Assembly (NCBI GenBank): GCA_030248135.1
Contig: JASANC010003710.1
Span: 1-64,000 of the forward strand
Origin: Theristus sp. LFF4_11
Lineage: Eukaryota > Nematoda > Chromadorea > Monhysterida > Xyalidae
DNA: 64,000 bases
Reading direction: 5' to 3'
A program made the translations under genes and the position numbers. The notes under the pieces are model-generated. The model was not told the DNA's origin and did not search any database. It saw only the letters and a program-made list of their open reading frames with translations. Shown in pieces: positions 11,353-20,650 of this stretch (positions are counted from its first letter, which is position 1; the number at the start of each line of letters is the position of its first letter).

Positions 11353-11910
11353 GGGCCGGAGTTGACCCCGCACCTGTTAAACAATTGGAGCGGAGGTGTT
11401 GGTCAATACATCACACAGGACCGTTTTTCAGATACCCGATAACATGGCCACATGCTAAAACTTGCGTGCTAAGCTAAACTAACGTGTCGAACTTGTATTG
11501 CGTCTGTCAGTTGCCCGCAACGTGATCGCGAAATCGCAGCTGTTCCAGAGCCGAGGGGTGGGGGGGGACTAGGGTTGTTAAAAAAACAAAAATCGTTATT
11601 TTGTTTGTTTTTTTTTAATTTATAACGTTAATAACGTGGATCGTTAAAAACGTGGCAGTGGATCGTGAGCAATGAGACTGCTAATGGAACTGGAATTGTC
11701 AAAATGAAGCTTTGCGCGACTGCTAAACACACAAAACAGAACATGGTTTGATACATCAAACACGAAGATTTATAATCATTTTCGATGATTGTCTCAAACT
11801 CAACCAAATATTAGTACATGTATCACACGGGGGCACACGATTACCATACACACATGCACGCACAGATATACGTTAAAGGAAGGACTGTAGATATACGGTT
11901 AATCCAGAAA

Positions 11911-13355
11911 AACAAGCAAGGGCGCAAATAAAATCAGTACATGTTGCTTTTTCACATCATTGGTGAGATCACTTGTCGCGGCAGAGAACGTGGAACTGCT
12001 GAACGACGGGTCCAACAAACGTGACTTCCTTGCCGTTCTCAGGGTACGCCGCTTTTTCTTCGCTAATTTGCACGCGACCGAGGTGCTCAACGCCGTTTTT
12101 GTCCGGGATAACGCACGGAGCACAGTCCTTGACTTTCACAGGACGCCACAGACCACCCACTTTTGAAGCAATCTGAACGTCGGTGACGGTTTGAGTGAAC
12201 TTTGAGTGAAACAGCACTCAGAACGACATCAAATCCAATCCAAACTAATAATTTTTCAATTTACACTGTACGGCTGCCAGCTGATGTTGAACCCGGCGCG
12301 CGTGGGGTCGTAAACAAGCACTTGGATGTTGCCGACGTTATCTTTGTACTCGTGACCGTTGAATCCGAATCGGGCACGAATTCGACCACCTTCGTTCCAC
12401 ATGGCACCCATCACTGGCAGACCGTGAATGTACCACAAAGCGACACACGAGTGCGCTGCTGGCCCGGACACACCCTTCAGTGGGCGACCTGCAATGTTTG
12501 TTTGTGTAAGCGCACAAAAAGAATCCAATTGTCTCACATGAGTAAAATGTTAAGCACTTGCCCATTGCTGATATCGGATAGCGCACGCGACTGAAGTCAT
12601 CTCCTTCTTTCAGGTCGCTCCAAATGTCGTCGTAGATCTTGGCCACCGGACCGTATGTTGGATCAGCGAAATTGCGTACGACGGTCAGCAAGTTCCCCAG
12701 ATTGGAAGTTTTGATGATAGCACCTCCATTGAACGAGATTGACGCGGTCTCTGACGTCATTTCCATGTTACCACAGAGCATCTCGCCGTCAGGCGCAGGC
12801 ATCAGCAGCGGAGCAACGTCACCACAGCGCACCACTTGACAGTTGGGCTTGCGACGCTGACTCCACGGCACCCATTCATACCTACGGTCACTTCTGAGCT
12901 TGTACCACAAGGCAGTGAGTGGTCTGTCACTGAAAATGTTCACATCTGCCGACCAACCAGTAACCACAGTCGCGCCAAGCGTGCAACGGTTCACGCCAGG
13001 TGTCGTACTGAAGGATCTGGATCTGGCCGCCAAGATCTTTCTGTCCGGTGAGCTCCTTGTCCTTGAACGGAAACGAGCACTGCACACGGCCGCCGTCGTT
13101 CCACGCACGACCGCAAACCGGCTTGCCGTGCTTGTACCACAGCGCAACGTACTGATTCTGCTGGCCAATCACGCGAACCGGACCATCGGGAAACGGTTCA
13201 CCGATTTGCACCCAAGCCCACGAGTCTTCTTTTTGCTTTGTTGACACTGCAGCCATGATGACAATGTTGATTGGTGGATGCTGGAGCCAACAAAGCGTGC
13301 GTTGGTTATTGATGGATATTTGCAAATTGAACTGGAGATGATTGAAAAGAATCGA
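11911..13355. repeat. Tandem gene duplication, unit 1
   Basis: Unit 1 matches unit 2 (13,920-15,379) almost base for base from ACAAGCAAGGGCGCAAATAA to about 100 bp upstream of the start codon, including introns. Differences are few: a 12-bp indel in the second exon, a short indel in the last intron and isolated substitutions. The spacer is about 565 bp. High identity in introns indicates a recent duplication or ongoing gene conversion. Confidence 0.9.
11969..13256 (-). CDS. Unrecognised W/G-rich repeat protein, tandem copy 1
   Basis: Four exons on the minus strand: 13,256-13,009, 12,929-12,562, 12,488-12,267 and 12,159-11,969, together 1,029 nt (342 aa). The second intron appears to be GC-AG (ATGG|GCAAGT) and keeps phase. 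The first intron (79 nt, ending TTTTCAG) is the least certain; without it the frame shifts. The protein repeats a module seen as [19 protein letters not shown] in exon 1 and [19 protein letters not shown] in exon 3, each followed by a GxIQxL-YD motif. The last exon has GRVQ...GKEV...VQQFHVL, faintly like DM9 (DUF3421) repeats, which is only a suggestion. No signal peptide or membrane segment is seen, so it is probably cytosolic. Function unknown. It lacks four residues present in copy 2. Confidence 0.7.
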
Positions 13356-13919
13356 ATAATGAATGAGTGTTGTTATTTAGTGGTGCTTAAGTACGAGCTG
13401 AGCTGAATGCACGAGATGTTTGTGATTAGGCTGTGTGGCTGTATGTGGCTTTTCTGGCCAGGCAAGATTTTAAGGGTGAGCGTTTTTGTTAAGTGCGGAG
13501 CGTGTGCACACGCGCCAGTGGATCATGAGCAATGAGCAATGCTGATTCAGGGACGAGATTATCATAACGAAGCTTTGCGCACACCGGTTAGAGCACCTGC
13601 CTTAATGCCGTAGAGGTGCCACGAGTCACGACCCTTAAAATCTAACGTACAATGTACACCAACCACCTTTTTGGAAAATGTTTCCGCCATCCCCTCCTTC
13701 ACCCCTTCGCAGTTGGGATTGGGAGCGATGCGTAAAAAGGAAACAATCCGGATTTTTTAGTCGTCAGGAAAACATTTTAAATTTATCAAGGGTTTCAATT
13801 TTTGGGTTAGGAGGAAAAAAGAGAAAAATTCGGGTTTTTCATAAGATTTTTAATCCGAAAATTTTCAAAAGTGATGAGGAAGTCAAGAGTAATATTTTGT
13901 GGATCAAATACCATTAATC
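13356..13919. other. Spacer between tandem genes
   Basis: No gene seen. It contains GTTAGAGCACCTGCC near 13,588 (weakly tRNA-like, no full cloverleaf) and a piece (about 13,745-13,770) with CAATCCGGATTTTTTAG that resembles a repeat at 25,097 and 41,515. Confidence 0.4.
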
Positions 13920-15379
13920 ACAAAAACAAGCAAGGGCGCAAATAAAATCAGTACATGTTGCTTTTTCACTGGTGAGATCACTTGTCGCGGCAGAGAACGT
14001 GGAACTGCTGGACGACGGGTCCAACAAACGTGACTTCCTTGCCGTTCTCAGGGTACGCCGCTTTTTCTTCGCTAATTTGCACGCGACCGAGGTGCTCAAC
14101 GCCGTTTTTGTCCGGGATAACGCACGGAGCACAGTCCTTGACTTTCACAGGACGCCACAGACCACCCACTTTTGAAGCAATCTGAATGTCAGTTATTATT
14201 TTGAGTGAACTATGAGTGAAACAGCACTCAGAACGACATCAAATCCCATCCAAACTAATTTTTCAATTTACACTGTACGGCTGCCAGCTGATGTTGAACC
14301 CAGCGCGCGTGGGGTCGTAAACAAGCACTTGGATGTTGCCGACGTTATCTTTGTACTCGTGACCGTTGAATCCGAATCGGGCACGAATTCGACCACCTTC
14401 GTTCCACATGGCACCCATCACTGGCAGACCGTGAATGTACCACAAAGCGACACACGAGTGCGCTGCTGGCCCGGACACACCCTTCAGTGGGCGACCTGCA
14501 ATGTTTGTTTGTGTAAGCGCACAAAAAGAATCCAATTGTCTCACATGAGTATGTTAAAATGTTAAGCACTTGCCCATTGCTGATATCGGATAGCGCACGC
14601 GACCGAAGTCATCTCCTTCTTTCAGGTCGCTCCAAATGTCGTCGTAGATCTTGGCCACTGGCACGTTTGGTGGCAAGTACGTTGGATCGGTGAAATTGCG
14701 TATGACGGTCAGCATACCGCCCAGATTGGAAGTTTTGATGATAGCACCTCCATTGAACGAGATTGACGCGGTCTCTGACGTCATTTCCATGTTACCACAG
14801 AGCATCTCACCGTCAGGCGCAGGCATCAGCAGCGGAGCAACGTCACCACAGCGCACCACTTGACAGTTGGGCTTGCGACGCTGACTCCACGGCACCCATT
14901 CATACCTACGGTCACTTCTGAGCTTGTACCACAAGGCAGTGAGTGGTCTGTCACTGAAAATGTTCACATCTGCCGACCAACCAGTAACCACAGTCGCGCC
15001 AAGCGTGCAACGGTTCACGCCAGGTGTCGTACTGAAGGATCTGGATCTGGCCGCCAAGATCTTTCTGTCCGGTGAGCTCCTTGTCCTTGAACGGAAACGA
15101 GCACTGCACACGGCCGCCGTCGTTCCACGCACGACCGCAAACCGGCTTGCCGTGCTTGTACCACAGCGCAACGTACTGATTCTGCTGGCCAATCACGCGA
15201 ACCGGACCATCGGGAAACGGTTCACCGATTTGCACCCAAGCCCACGAGTCTTCTTTTTGCTTTGTTGACACTGCAGCCATGATGACAATGTTGATTGGTG
15301 GATGCTGGAGCCAACAAAGCGTGTGTTGGTTATTGATGGATATTTGCAAATTGAACTAGAGATGACTGAAAAGAATTGA
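13920..15379. repeat. Tandem gene duplication, unit 2
   Basis: Partner of 11,911-13,355, with the same order, orientation and exon boundaries. Homology continues about 100 bp upstream of the start codon and then stops, so promoter-proximal sequence was copied with the gene. Confidence 0.9.
13978..15280 (-). CDS. Unrecognised W/G-rich repeat protein, tandem copy 2
   Basis: Same four-exon layout as the neighbouring copy: start codon at 15,280-15,278, stop at 13,978-13,980, first intron ending TTTTCAG, second intron GC-AG, third GT-AG. Exon 1 is identical in the parts compared. Exon 2 carries a four-residue insertion around [11 protein letters not shown], absent from copy 1. Motif content is the same: two ALWY-HG-PV--(A/R)WN(D/E)GG modules, a middle region with PDGEMLCGN and SFNGGAI, and a C-terminal GKEV...VQQFHVL. 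All splice phases agree, so both copies look intact. I do not recognise the family and assign no function. Equal intactness suggests both may be expressed. Confidence 0.7.
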
Positions 15380-15448
15380 GTGGTGCGGGTACGTTATGTA
15401 CCGTATGTGTACTTAATACAAGTTGAACAAGTACAAGTAAATGCAAGA

Positions 15449-15600
15449 AAATTTTGAAAAAATGCACCCCCCCCATGGGACCCCTATGGGGGTTTGGACC
15501 CCCCTCACTTTTTGCTCGGCACCCCTCCCCACGGTACCATCCCCCCCTCGAATTTTTTTTGGGCTCACGGTACTGCTGTACCATGACTGACCCCCCCCCC
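15449..15600 (+). repeat. C-rich dispersed module, copy 1
   Basis: Begins GAAAATTTTGAAAAAATGCA, then CCCCCCCATGGGACCCC, then CTCACTTTTTGCTCGGCACC, and ends near GGGCTCACGGTACTG. The same order of blocks is found at 39,753-39,915 and 43,325-43,488. Runs of C are confined to one strand throughout. No coding potential. Confidence 0.7.
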
Positions 15601-16317
15601 CACTGAAAAATTTATTTCATTCTGAAAGTGCTATATTCGACTCAGCGTGTCAGCGCGGTTGGAATGCACCTATTTTTCTCAACCATCGGATTTTCGTCCG
15701 GCATTTTGAAAAAAAAATTAATTAAAAAAATTAAATTAAAAAAATCAAAATTTCAATTTTTTTAAATAACCAACCACCAACCTAAAGCTTCATTACTAAA
15801 GCGCACGCGCACGCGGCATCGGCATGCTCATGCTCATGATCCACTAGTGCAAGTGCACACGCTCCGCACCCACGCACACACACGCTCCGACTTTGTTCAA
15901 TTAGTATATGCACTATTGCAGGACAAACGGTGCTGAAACGGCATTCTACTCCAAAGATAGACAACAAAAATCGTCCTGATGATACTTGGAAGATGACACG
16001 ACACGGAACCGTTTCAGTAAAGCGGTGCCGACGGCAGCGTCCGCATTTTTTTAAGATTTTCCACAAATAACCAAAACGGACAACGAATAAAGGTGAGGTG
16101 ACCGAAAGCTGGACTTGGATGGAGCGTCGATGCTCGATAGAAATGGATCCACCCAGCTCCAGTGTGGTTGGATGTTTTATGTATAACTGACCGACCGATT
16201 TGGTCCCGGTCTTGAATTGCTTGATTGCTTGAATTGACTCCCTGGAAACTCGCAAGTTTTGTCAGTTGCCGTTCAAACAGTCCATGTTTGACATTACGTT
16301 TGGGTGCTGGGATTCCG

Positions 16318-16388
16318 GTCCGGTAGTTCAAGTCAGAACACTGGGTTCACCGACCCAGAGATCGGGGTTCAAATCCCTGACGGGCACC
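16318..16388 (+). pseudogene. tRNA-Glu-like sequence (degenerate or SINE head)
   Basis: GTCCGGTAGTTCAAG resembles an A box and GGGGTTCAAATCCC is a good B box, with a 5-bp acceptor pairing (GTCCG with CGGGC). The anticodon arm CTGGG...CCCAG encloses TTCACCGA, reminiscent of the TTC loop of tRNA-Glu but with an eight-base loop. The D arm is irregular and the acceptor is short, so this is more likely a tRNA-derived pseudogene or SINE head than a working tRNA. Confidence 0.5.
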
Positions 16389-16389
16389 T

Positions 16390-17195
16390 GGCAACCTTTT
16401 GTGATGTCGATTGGAATAACGGCGCAGCATGTGGACTTTTTTTGGGCCCACGGTACTGCAACCAATTGCGTTGCAAAATGCGGATTCAGTGTCACTCGTT
16501 GTGTCGTTGTTCGTTGCGGCAGATTTTTTTCTGTTCCCTATCATTCCATTAGCATTAAAACTTATATTTTTTTGGACTGCTTTGAATGCAACACAACACA
16601 ACACAACAGACAACTTCTATAAACCAAAAAACAATCAATCTTCGCAAGCGACAGTGAAAGGGAGTTCTTTTTGACTTATGAGTCCGTTCTCTTCCGTTCC
16701 ATAAACAGTTTTAAAATACATTTTTTACTGGAGCGTGGTTTACCGGAGCTTGATTTAGTACGACAGGCCAACCAAAAAAACTTAATTTTTTTTAATTTAA
16801 AAAAATTTTCAAAATGCCGGCGGAGGTCGCGGAGGAAAATCCGATGGGCGACAAAAATAGGTGCATTCGAACCGAGCATTCGAATGACTTTCAGATGAAA
16901 GTACAATTTTGATGGTCAAAATTCGTTTTTTTAATTAATTAAAAAAATTAGTTAAAAAAATCCCGATTAAAAAAAAGTTAAAAAAAATTTCGAACCCTAC
17001 ACATTATTTCCTTGAATACTTCAGGTAGAAAACGCACCGGTTCACGTTGTTGTTGATGGGCAACGCCGCACTTCTGCGAGATGGCAAATCGGCAACAATC
17101 AAGAGTTGACAAGCAGTTTTCTTCACATGCGTAAAAACAAGGTAATTTACTGCTTTTCAGTCCATTAACAAGCTCATGAAACATACTGCAGAAGC
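16390..17195. other. Transposon-derived sequence without a clear gene
   Basis: AT-rich sequence with a short frame starting ATGCCGGCGGAGGTC (16,814) that resembles a frame starting ATGCCGGAGGGAAATC at 35,515, both flanked by T/A runs, so a shared repeat family is likely. A 118-nt open stretch at 17,024-17,141 has exon-like borders (TTCAG before, GTAATT after) but no family resemblance. Confidence 0.4.
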
Positions 17196-17429
17196 ATCTG
17201 TCGTAGGGTTGTTAAACAAAAATGAATTTTTTTAAAGTGATTAAAAAAAACAAAAATGCCGATTTTTTTTTAATTCGAAAATTTTTTTTTCTAATATGCT
17301 CTGAAAACCTCAATTTTGGCACAATTTTTCGAAAGTTCAACAAATATTTTCTTTGATTATACCTCGTAAAACCTTTAGCAGTCGATTTTGGGCCGTTCCC
17401 GTTTTACCGACTGATTTTAGGCTACGACA

Positions 17430-19499
17430 CTAGGTTTTTTTTTCAAAAAGTCGGTTCTGCAATTTGCAGAAATTTCGTAAAAAATTTCTGCAAATAAAAT
17501 TTGGTTTCTGCAAATTTCAAAAAAACATGATGAAAATGGTTTTTGTGCTTGTTTAATGTCATTTTTTTCGTTCTGAGCATCATTTCTTAACGATGCTCAG
17601 AATTGCAATTGCCAATTGCATCGTCTTACCGCAAATTTTTCAAAAATTCAGAAAAAAACACCAAAACCAAACCAGATTGCCAAACCGAACAAATCACCAA
17701 TCATTCGTTTCAAATCATTCAACCTAACAACAACACAATATCAAATGAAAACCCTCATGCTCAAATTCCGCAATCAAAGCGATGGCTTCGGTCGGTTCGA
17801 CGTTCTCAAAGGTGCAGTTCACTTTGTTCGGTTTGATTTTGTATCGCCTCTTTGTTTTCATCCCCAGATACTGCATGCTTGCCTGCAGTTATACTCGGAC
17901 CAGGGAACTGAATTCGTTCGCATTTGAATCGTTTTGTCTTGTTTATTCTATTGAACATGACGCGTCAAAACAGATACACTTGAACCTTTGTTTCAACATG
18001 CTGCATCGATGAATTTGGTTTTCCGATCTGGCGGTTCGGTTTTTCTGTTCTGATGATGACTGGGTCGTTTGGTTCTGGTGTGCCACAGACTGGAGAATCT
18101 TGAAGTTTGGATGTTGAGGTCTTCATGCTGCTGATCTTGTTTCCATTTCTGTTGTGTTCTCTCACGGTTGTGGATTTGTTCCGTAAATTGACAGATACAT
18201 TGTATGTTTGCCCAGATGCGATCAGTTTTTGCTTTCTGCTGTTCTTCCATTGTTAGTTCGTTCGTATCTTGCCCAATCTTAGTCTCTTATCTTCTGTGCC
18301 CGTCGTCATTGCTGGGAATTATTATTGGGAAATTTTGTGACTGCTTTTGGTCGTTACCGCCTTCGAGCGCGTTGAGTTGAAATAAATTGAGAATTGAGAA
18401 TTGTTTCCATTCATCAGCGATACTGCCCTTGCCCGGCAAAATTGATGAATAAAACTGGTGCAGATACAGCAGATCGGCATTTCCGTACACCAGCAGCTGT
18501 TCAGATCCATCTATCTTTGACGGCAGAATATTTTGGCAGCCTTGAGAACGTTGTGCGTGTCTTCGAATCGATTGCTGAGATTCTCGACAAGCTCTACGAC
18601 AAACTTGCGCACCGTACCTCCGCCAATGTCTTATTTTTGTATCTTCTGTTGTGTGGATGATGGATCACTTCATTCTAATTCCAAACAGAAAGCCTAACAG
18701 CAAACAATAATTGAATCAATAATGATCAACAAACAATAATAATAATTGAATTTCTGTTTTATTTTTCGAATTTGAAACACTCCGATTTTCTTCACGAAGG
18801 CAAAACAAAACGCCAATCATTGCGCTACAGCAACCGCCGAAACAGCTGTTTTTGACAAAAAACTACCGTATTACCTCTATTAAACCCCCCCCAAAATTAA
18901 ACCCCCCCCCAAAAATAAACCCCCACCCCCTCGACAAGTTTCCAAATAATCCCCCCCCCCAAAAATAATCCCCCATGGGGGATTATTGAAACCTGTTTGA
19001 AACACATACCCAGCGAATTCAGTGGCTGGTTGCAGTGAAAATGATGAAATTGTGCTACCAAAGGCCCCAAATGGATGAGTTAATGGTGATTTCATTACAA
19101 AAGGCTGTTGTAAAAGGAAATTTCTATGTATAGTAGAAGTTTCTGCGACTTCCTTCCTGCCATGGAAGGTATTTTTGCCATTTTGCCCACTCCTAAAAAT
19201 GGTTTCCAAATAAACCCCCCCCCCAAAAATAAAGCCCCCCCCCCAAAAATAAACCCCCACCCCCAGAAGTCGCTGAAGAAATAAACCCCCATGGGGGGTT
19301 ATTAGAGGTAATACGGTATTTGAAATTTCTTCCATGATGGCGTGAAACCTCAGTTAAGCGCTGAGCACAAAATGAATATTGCAGAACCAAAGTTTGTATG
19401 CAAATCTGTTTCTGCAATTTGCAGAAATCTACTAAAAAATTTCTGCAAACGGTCCAAAATTTCTGCAAAAAACCGACGTTTTTCTGCAAAAAAAACCAG
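17430..19499 (+). mobile_element. hAT-2 element nested in hAT-1
   Basis: Flanked by the 8-bp duplication CTACGACA (17,422-17,429 and 19,500-19,507), with imperfect inverted ends CTAGGTTTTTTTT and AAAAAAAACCAG. Subterminal repeats of TTTCTGCAAA and TTTGCAGAAA occur near both ends, as in many hAT elements. The interior (about 17,590-18,660) has several short open frames but no recognisable transposase. It contains the TA-inserted MITE copy B at 18,866-19,316. Confidence 0.75.
18866..19316 (-). mobile_element. TA-inserting MITE, copy B
   Basis: 451 bp flanked by TA (18,864-18,865 and 19,317-19,318), with inverted ends CCGTATTACCTCT and AGAGGTAATACGG. It is the reverse complement of copy A (8,786-9,771) without that copy's SINE-like and minisatellite insertions, so it serves as the reference for them. 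It is nested inside hAT-2, which is nested inside hAT-1. Confidence 0.85.
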
Positions 19500-19653
19500 C
19501 TACGACAACATCTGCGATGAAGTTTTTGAGCGTCCCAAAGCTTGGCCTACATTTCCGATACAGATAAGGTGACGATTCGCCTCGCAGAGCGTCCGATTGT
19601 GCTCGCTGCTCCGTTTGCAAGCCCTACGTTGTCTGGTTGCTTGCTGCTTCGTG

Positions 19654-20124
19654 CATAGTTGTTCCAGAGCCGAGGGGTTGGGGGGGGGGGCGATATAGAT
19701 AGCTGGAGCAAATTTTCTAGATAGATAGATAGCTGGAAAATTTTGGGGGGGGCCGCGGGGGGGGCCATGTGACTTTGGGGGGGGGGCGGTCAAAATTTTG
19801 AAATTTGATAGATAGATAGCTAAAACGCTAAAAAGCTATAAAAACAGCAAAATAATGCTAAAAATACACTAAAAATCAAGTATAAACGCGTATTTTACCT
19901 AAAATTAGCGAAATTTTCAAGAATTACGAGCAAAAATGGTCAATTTTGGTTAAAAAATGACTCATTTTATGTCTTCGAAGACAAAAATTTTCAGATAGAT
20001 AGCTGGCTGAGAAATTTTTTTAGATAGATAATAGCTGAGCCGAAAAAACCTGTTTGATAGAGATAGATTCGAAATTTTTTTGGGGGGGCGGCCCCCCCCC
20101 CAGGCCCCCCCTAGAACAACTATG
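19654..20124 (+). mobile_element. hAT-3 non-autonomous element (TIR CATAGTTGTTC)
   Basis: 471 bp with inverted ends CATAGTTGTTCCAG and CTAGAACAACTATG and a perfect 8-bp duplication GCTTCGTG (19,646-19,653 and 20,125-20,132). Inner subterminal motifs GATAGATAGCTGG repeat near both ends. This is the intact relative of 8,782-10,172. Non-coding. Confidence 0.85.
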
Positions 20125-20650
20125 GCTTCGTGTCGTGTCGTCGCGACACCATCAGAAGAATTGATCGAATTTCAAGGCGGTATGTTTGTCTTCACTTTAG
20201 CATTAGTTTAGCTGGGGACAATTAGTGACGTTTTGGAGGTCAAAACACAAGAAGAGGCATGGTGACGGTTTGGAAAAGGGGTAATTGAGGTCACCAAAAC
20301 AAAATCTGCAAAGTTCCGCCATACGGGAGTCATTCGGGAGGCGCTTGCATATCATATGTGGTTCTTCGGACTCCCTGATTGATTTAGCACAACTTTGATT
20401 TTTGAAATTAAAAAAAATTTTTTTAACAAAAATGACGATTTTTGTTTTTTTTAACAACCCTAATCTGTCGGCATCTGGACTTTTCTCGTCGATCTTTGAC
20501 CTAAAAGTAGAAATTGTCAAAACAATTCTGCCAAAAACGAAGTCTACACGAAACTCCAGGCAAAAAAACATAATGTCACTTTCTGTGGAAAGTGTCTTAA
20601 ACTCATTGTCAGATAAAAGTACAAACTCATTTTTAAATGATTAAAAAGTT

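Larger units (their letters stand above)
10346..11380. mobile_element. Foldback-like element M with inverted minisatellite ends
   Basis: The left end is array 2 (about 10,373-10,512, CATTTCCGGCCCAC units) and the right end is array 3 (about 11,190-11,352, GTGGGCCGGAAATG units), which are inverted relative to each other. The uninterrupted copy of host element E at 42,100-42,130 lacks the whole block. Terminal inverted arrays of short tandem units are the hallmark of foldback (FB) elements of insects; family membership here is inferred from architecture only. The interior (10,513-11,189) has no recognisable gene. Confidence 0.6.
8560..11545 (+). mobile_element. Transposon E, copy 1, split by nested insertions
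   Basis: Pieces at about 8,580-8,780, 10,173-10,345 and 11,380-11,540 line up, in order and in reverse complement, with an uninterrupted stretch at 41,950-42,450. That second copy acts as an empty site and shows that everything between the pieces here was inserted later. The first break carries an 8-bp duplication CTTCTAGG (8,774-8,781 and 10,173-10,180). The second break holds the minisatellite-ended element. Superfamily of E itself is unknown and no transposase is visible. Confidence 0.7.
17204..20462 (+). mobile_element. hAT-1 element with two nested hAT insertions
   Basis: Terminal inverted repeats TAGGGTTGTTAAA and TTTAACAACCCTA are flanked by a perfect 8-bp target duplication ATCTGTCG (17,196-17,203 and 20,463-20,470). 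The element's own sequence is left after removing 17,430-19,499 and 19,654-20,124. It includes the marker AACATCTGCGATGAAGTTTT shared with copies at 40,789-41,489, 43,489-44,012 and 35,377-35,420. No intact transposase is seen. The 8-bp duplication places it in the hAT superfamily. Confidence 0.85.

Noticed and set aside
9320..11360. CRISPR-like regular repeats
   Set aside because: Units are contiguous 15-mers with no unique spacers, in a eukaryotic genome with introns. They are minisatellite arrays.
12202..13244. Plus-strand frames across the tandem genes
   Set aside because: Shadows of the minus-strand exons; repeated identically at 14,212-15,268 only because the DNA is duplicated.
16318..16388. 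Functional tRNA-Glu gene
   Set aside because: The B box is good, but the anticodon loop has eight bases, the D arm is irregular and the acceptor is short. Kept only as a tRNA-like pseudogene or SINE head.
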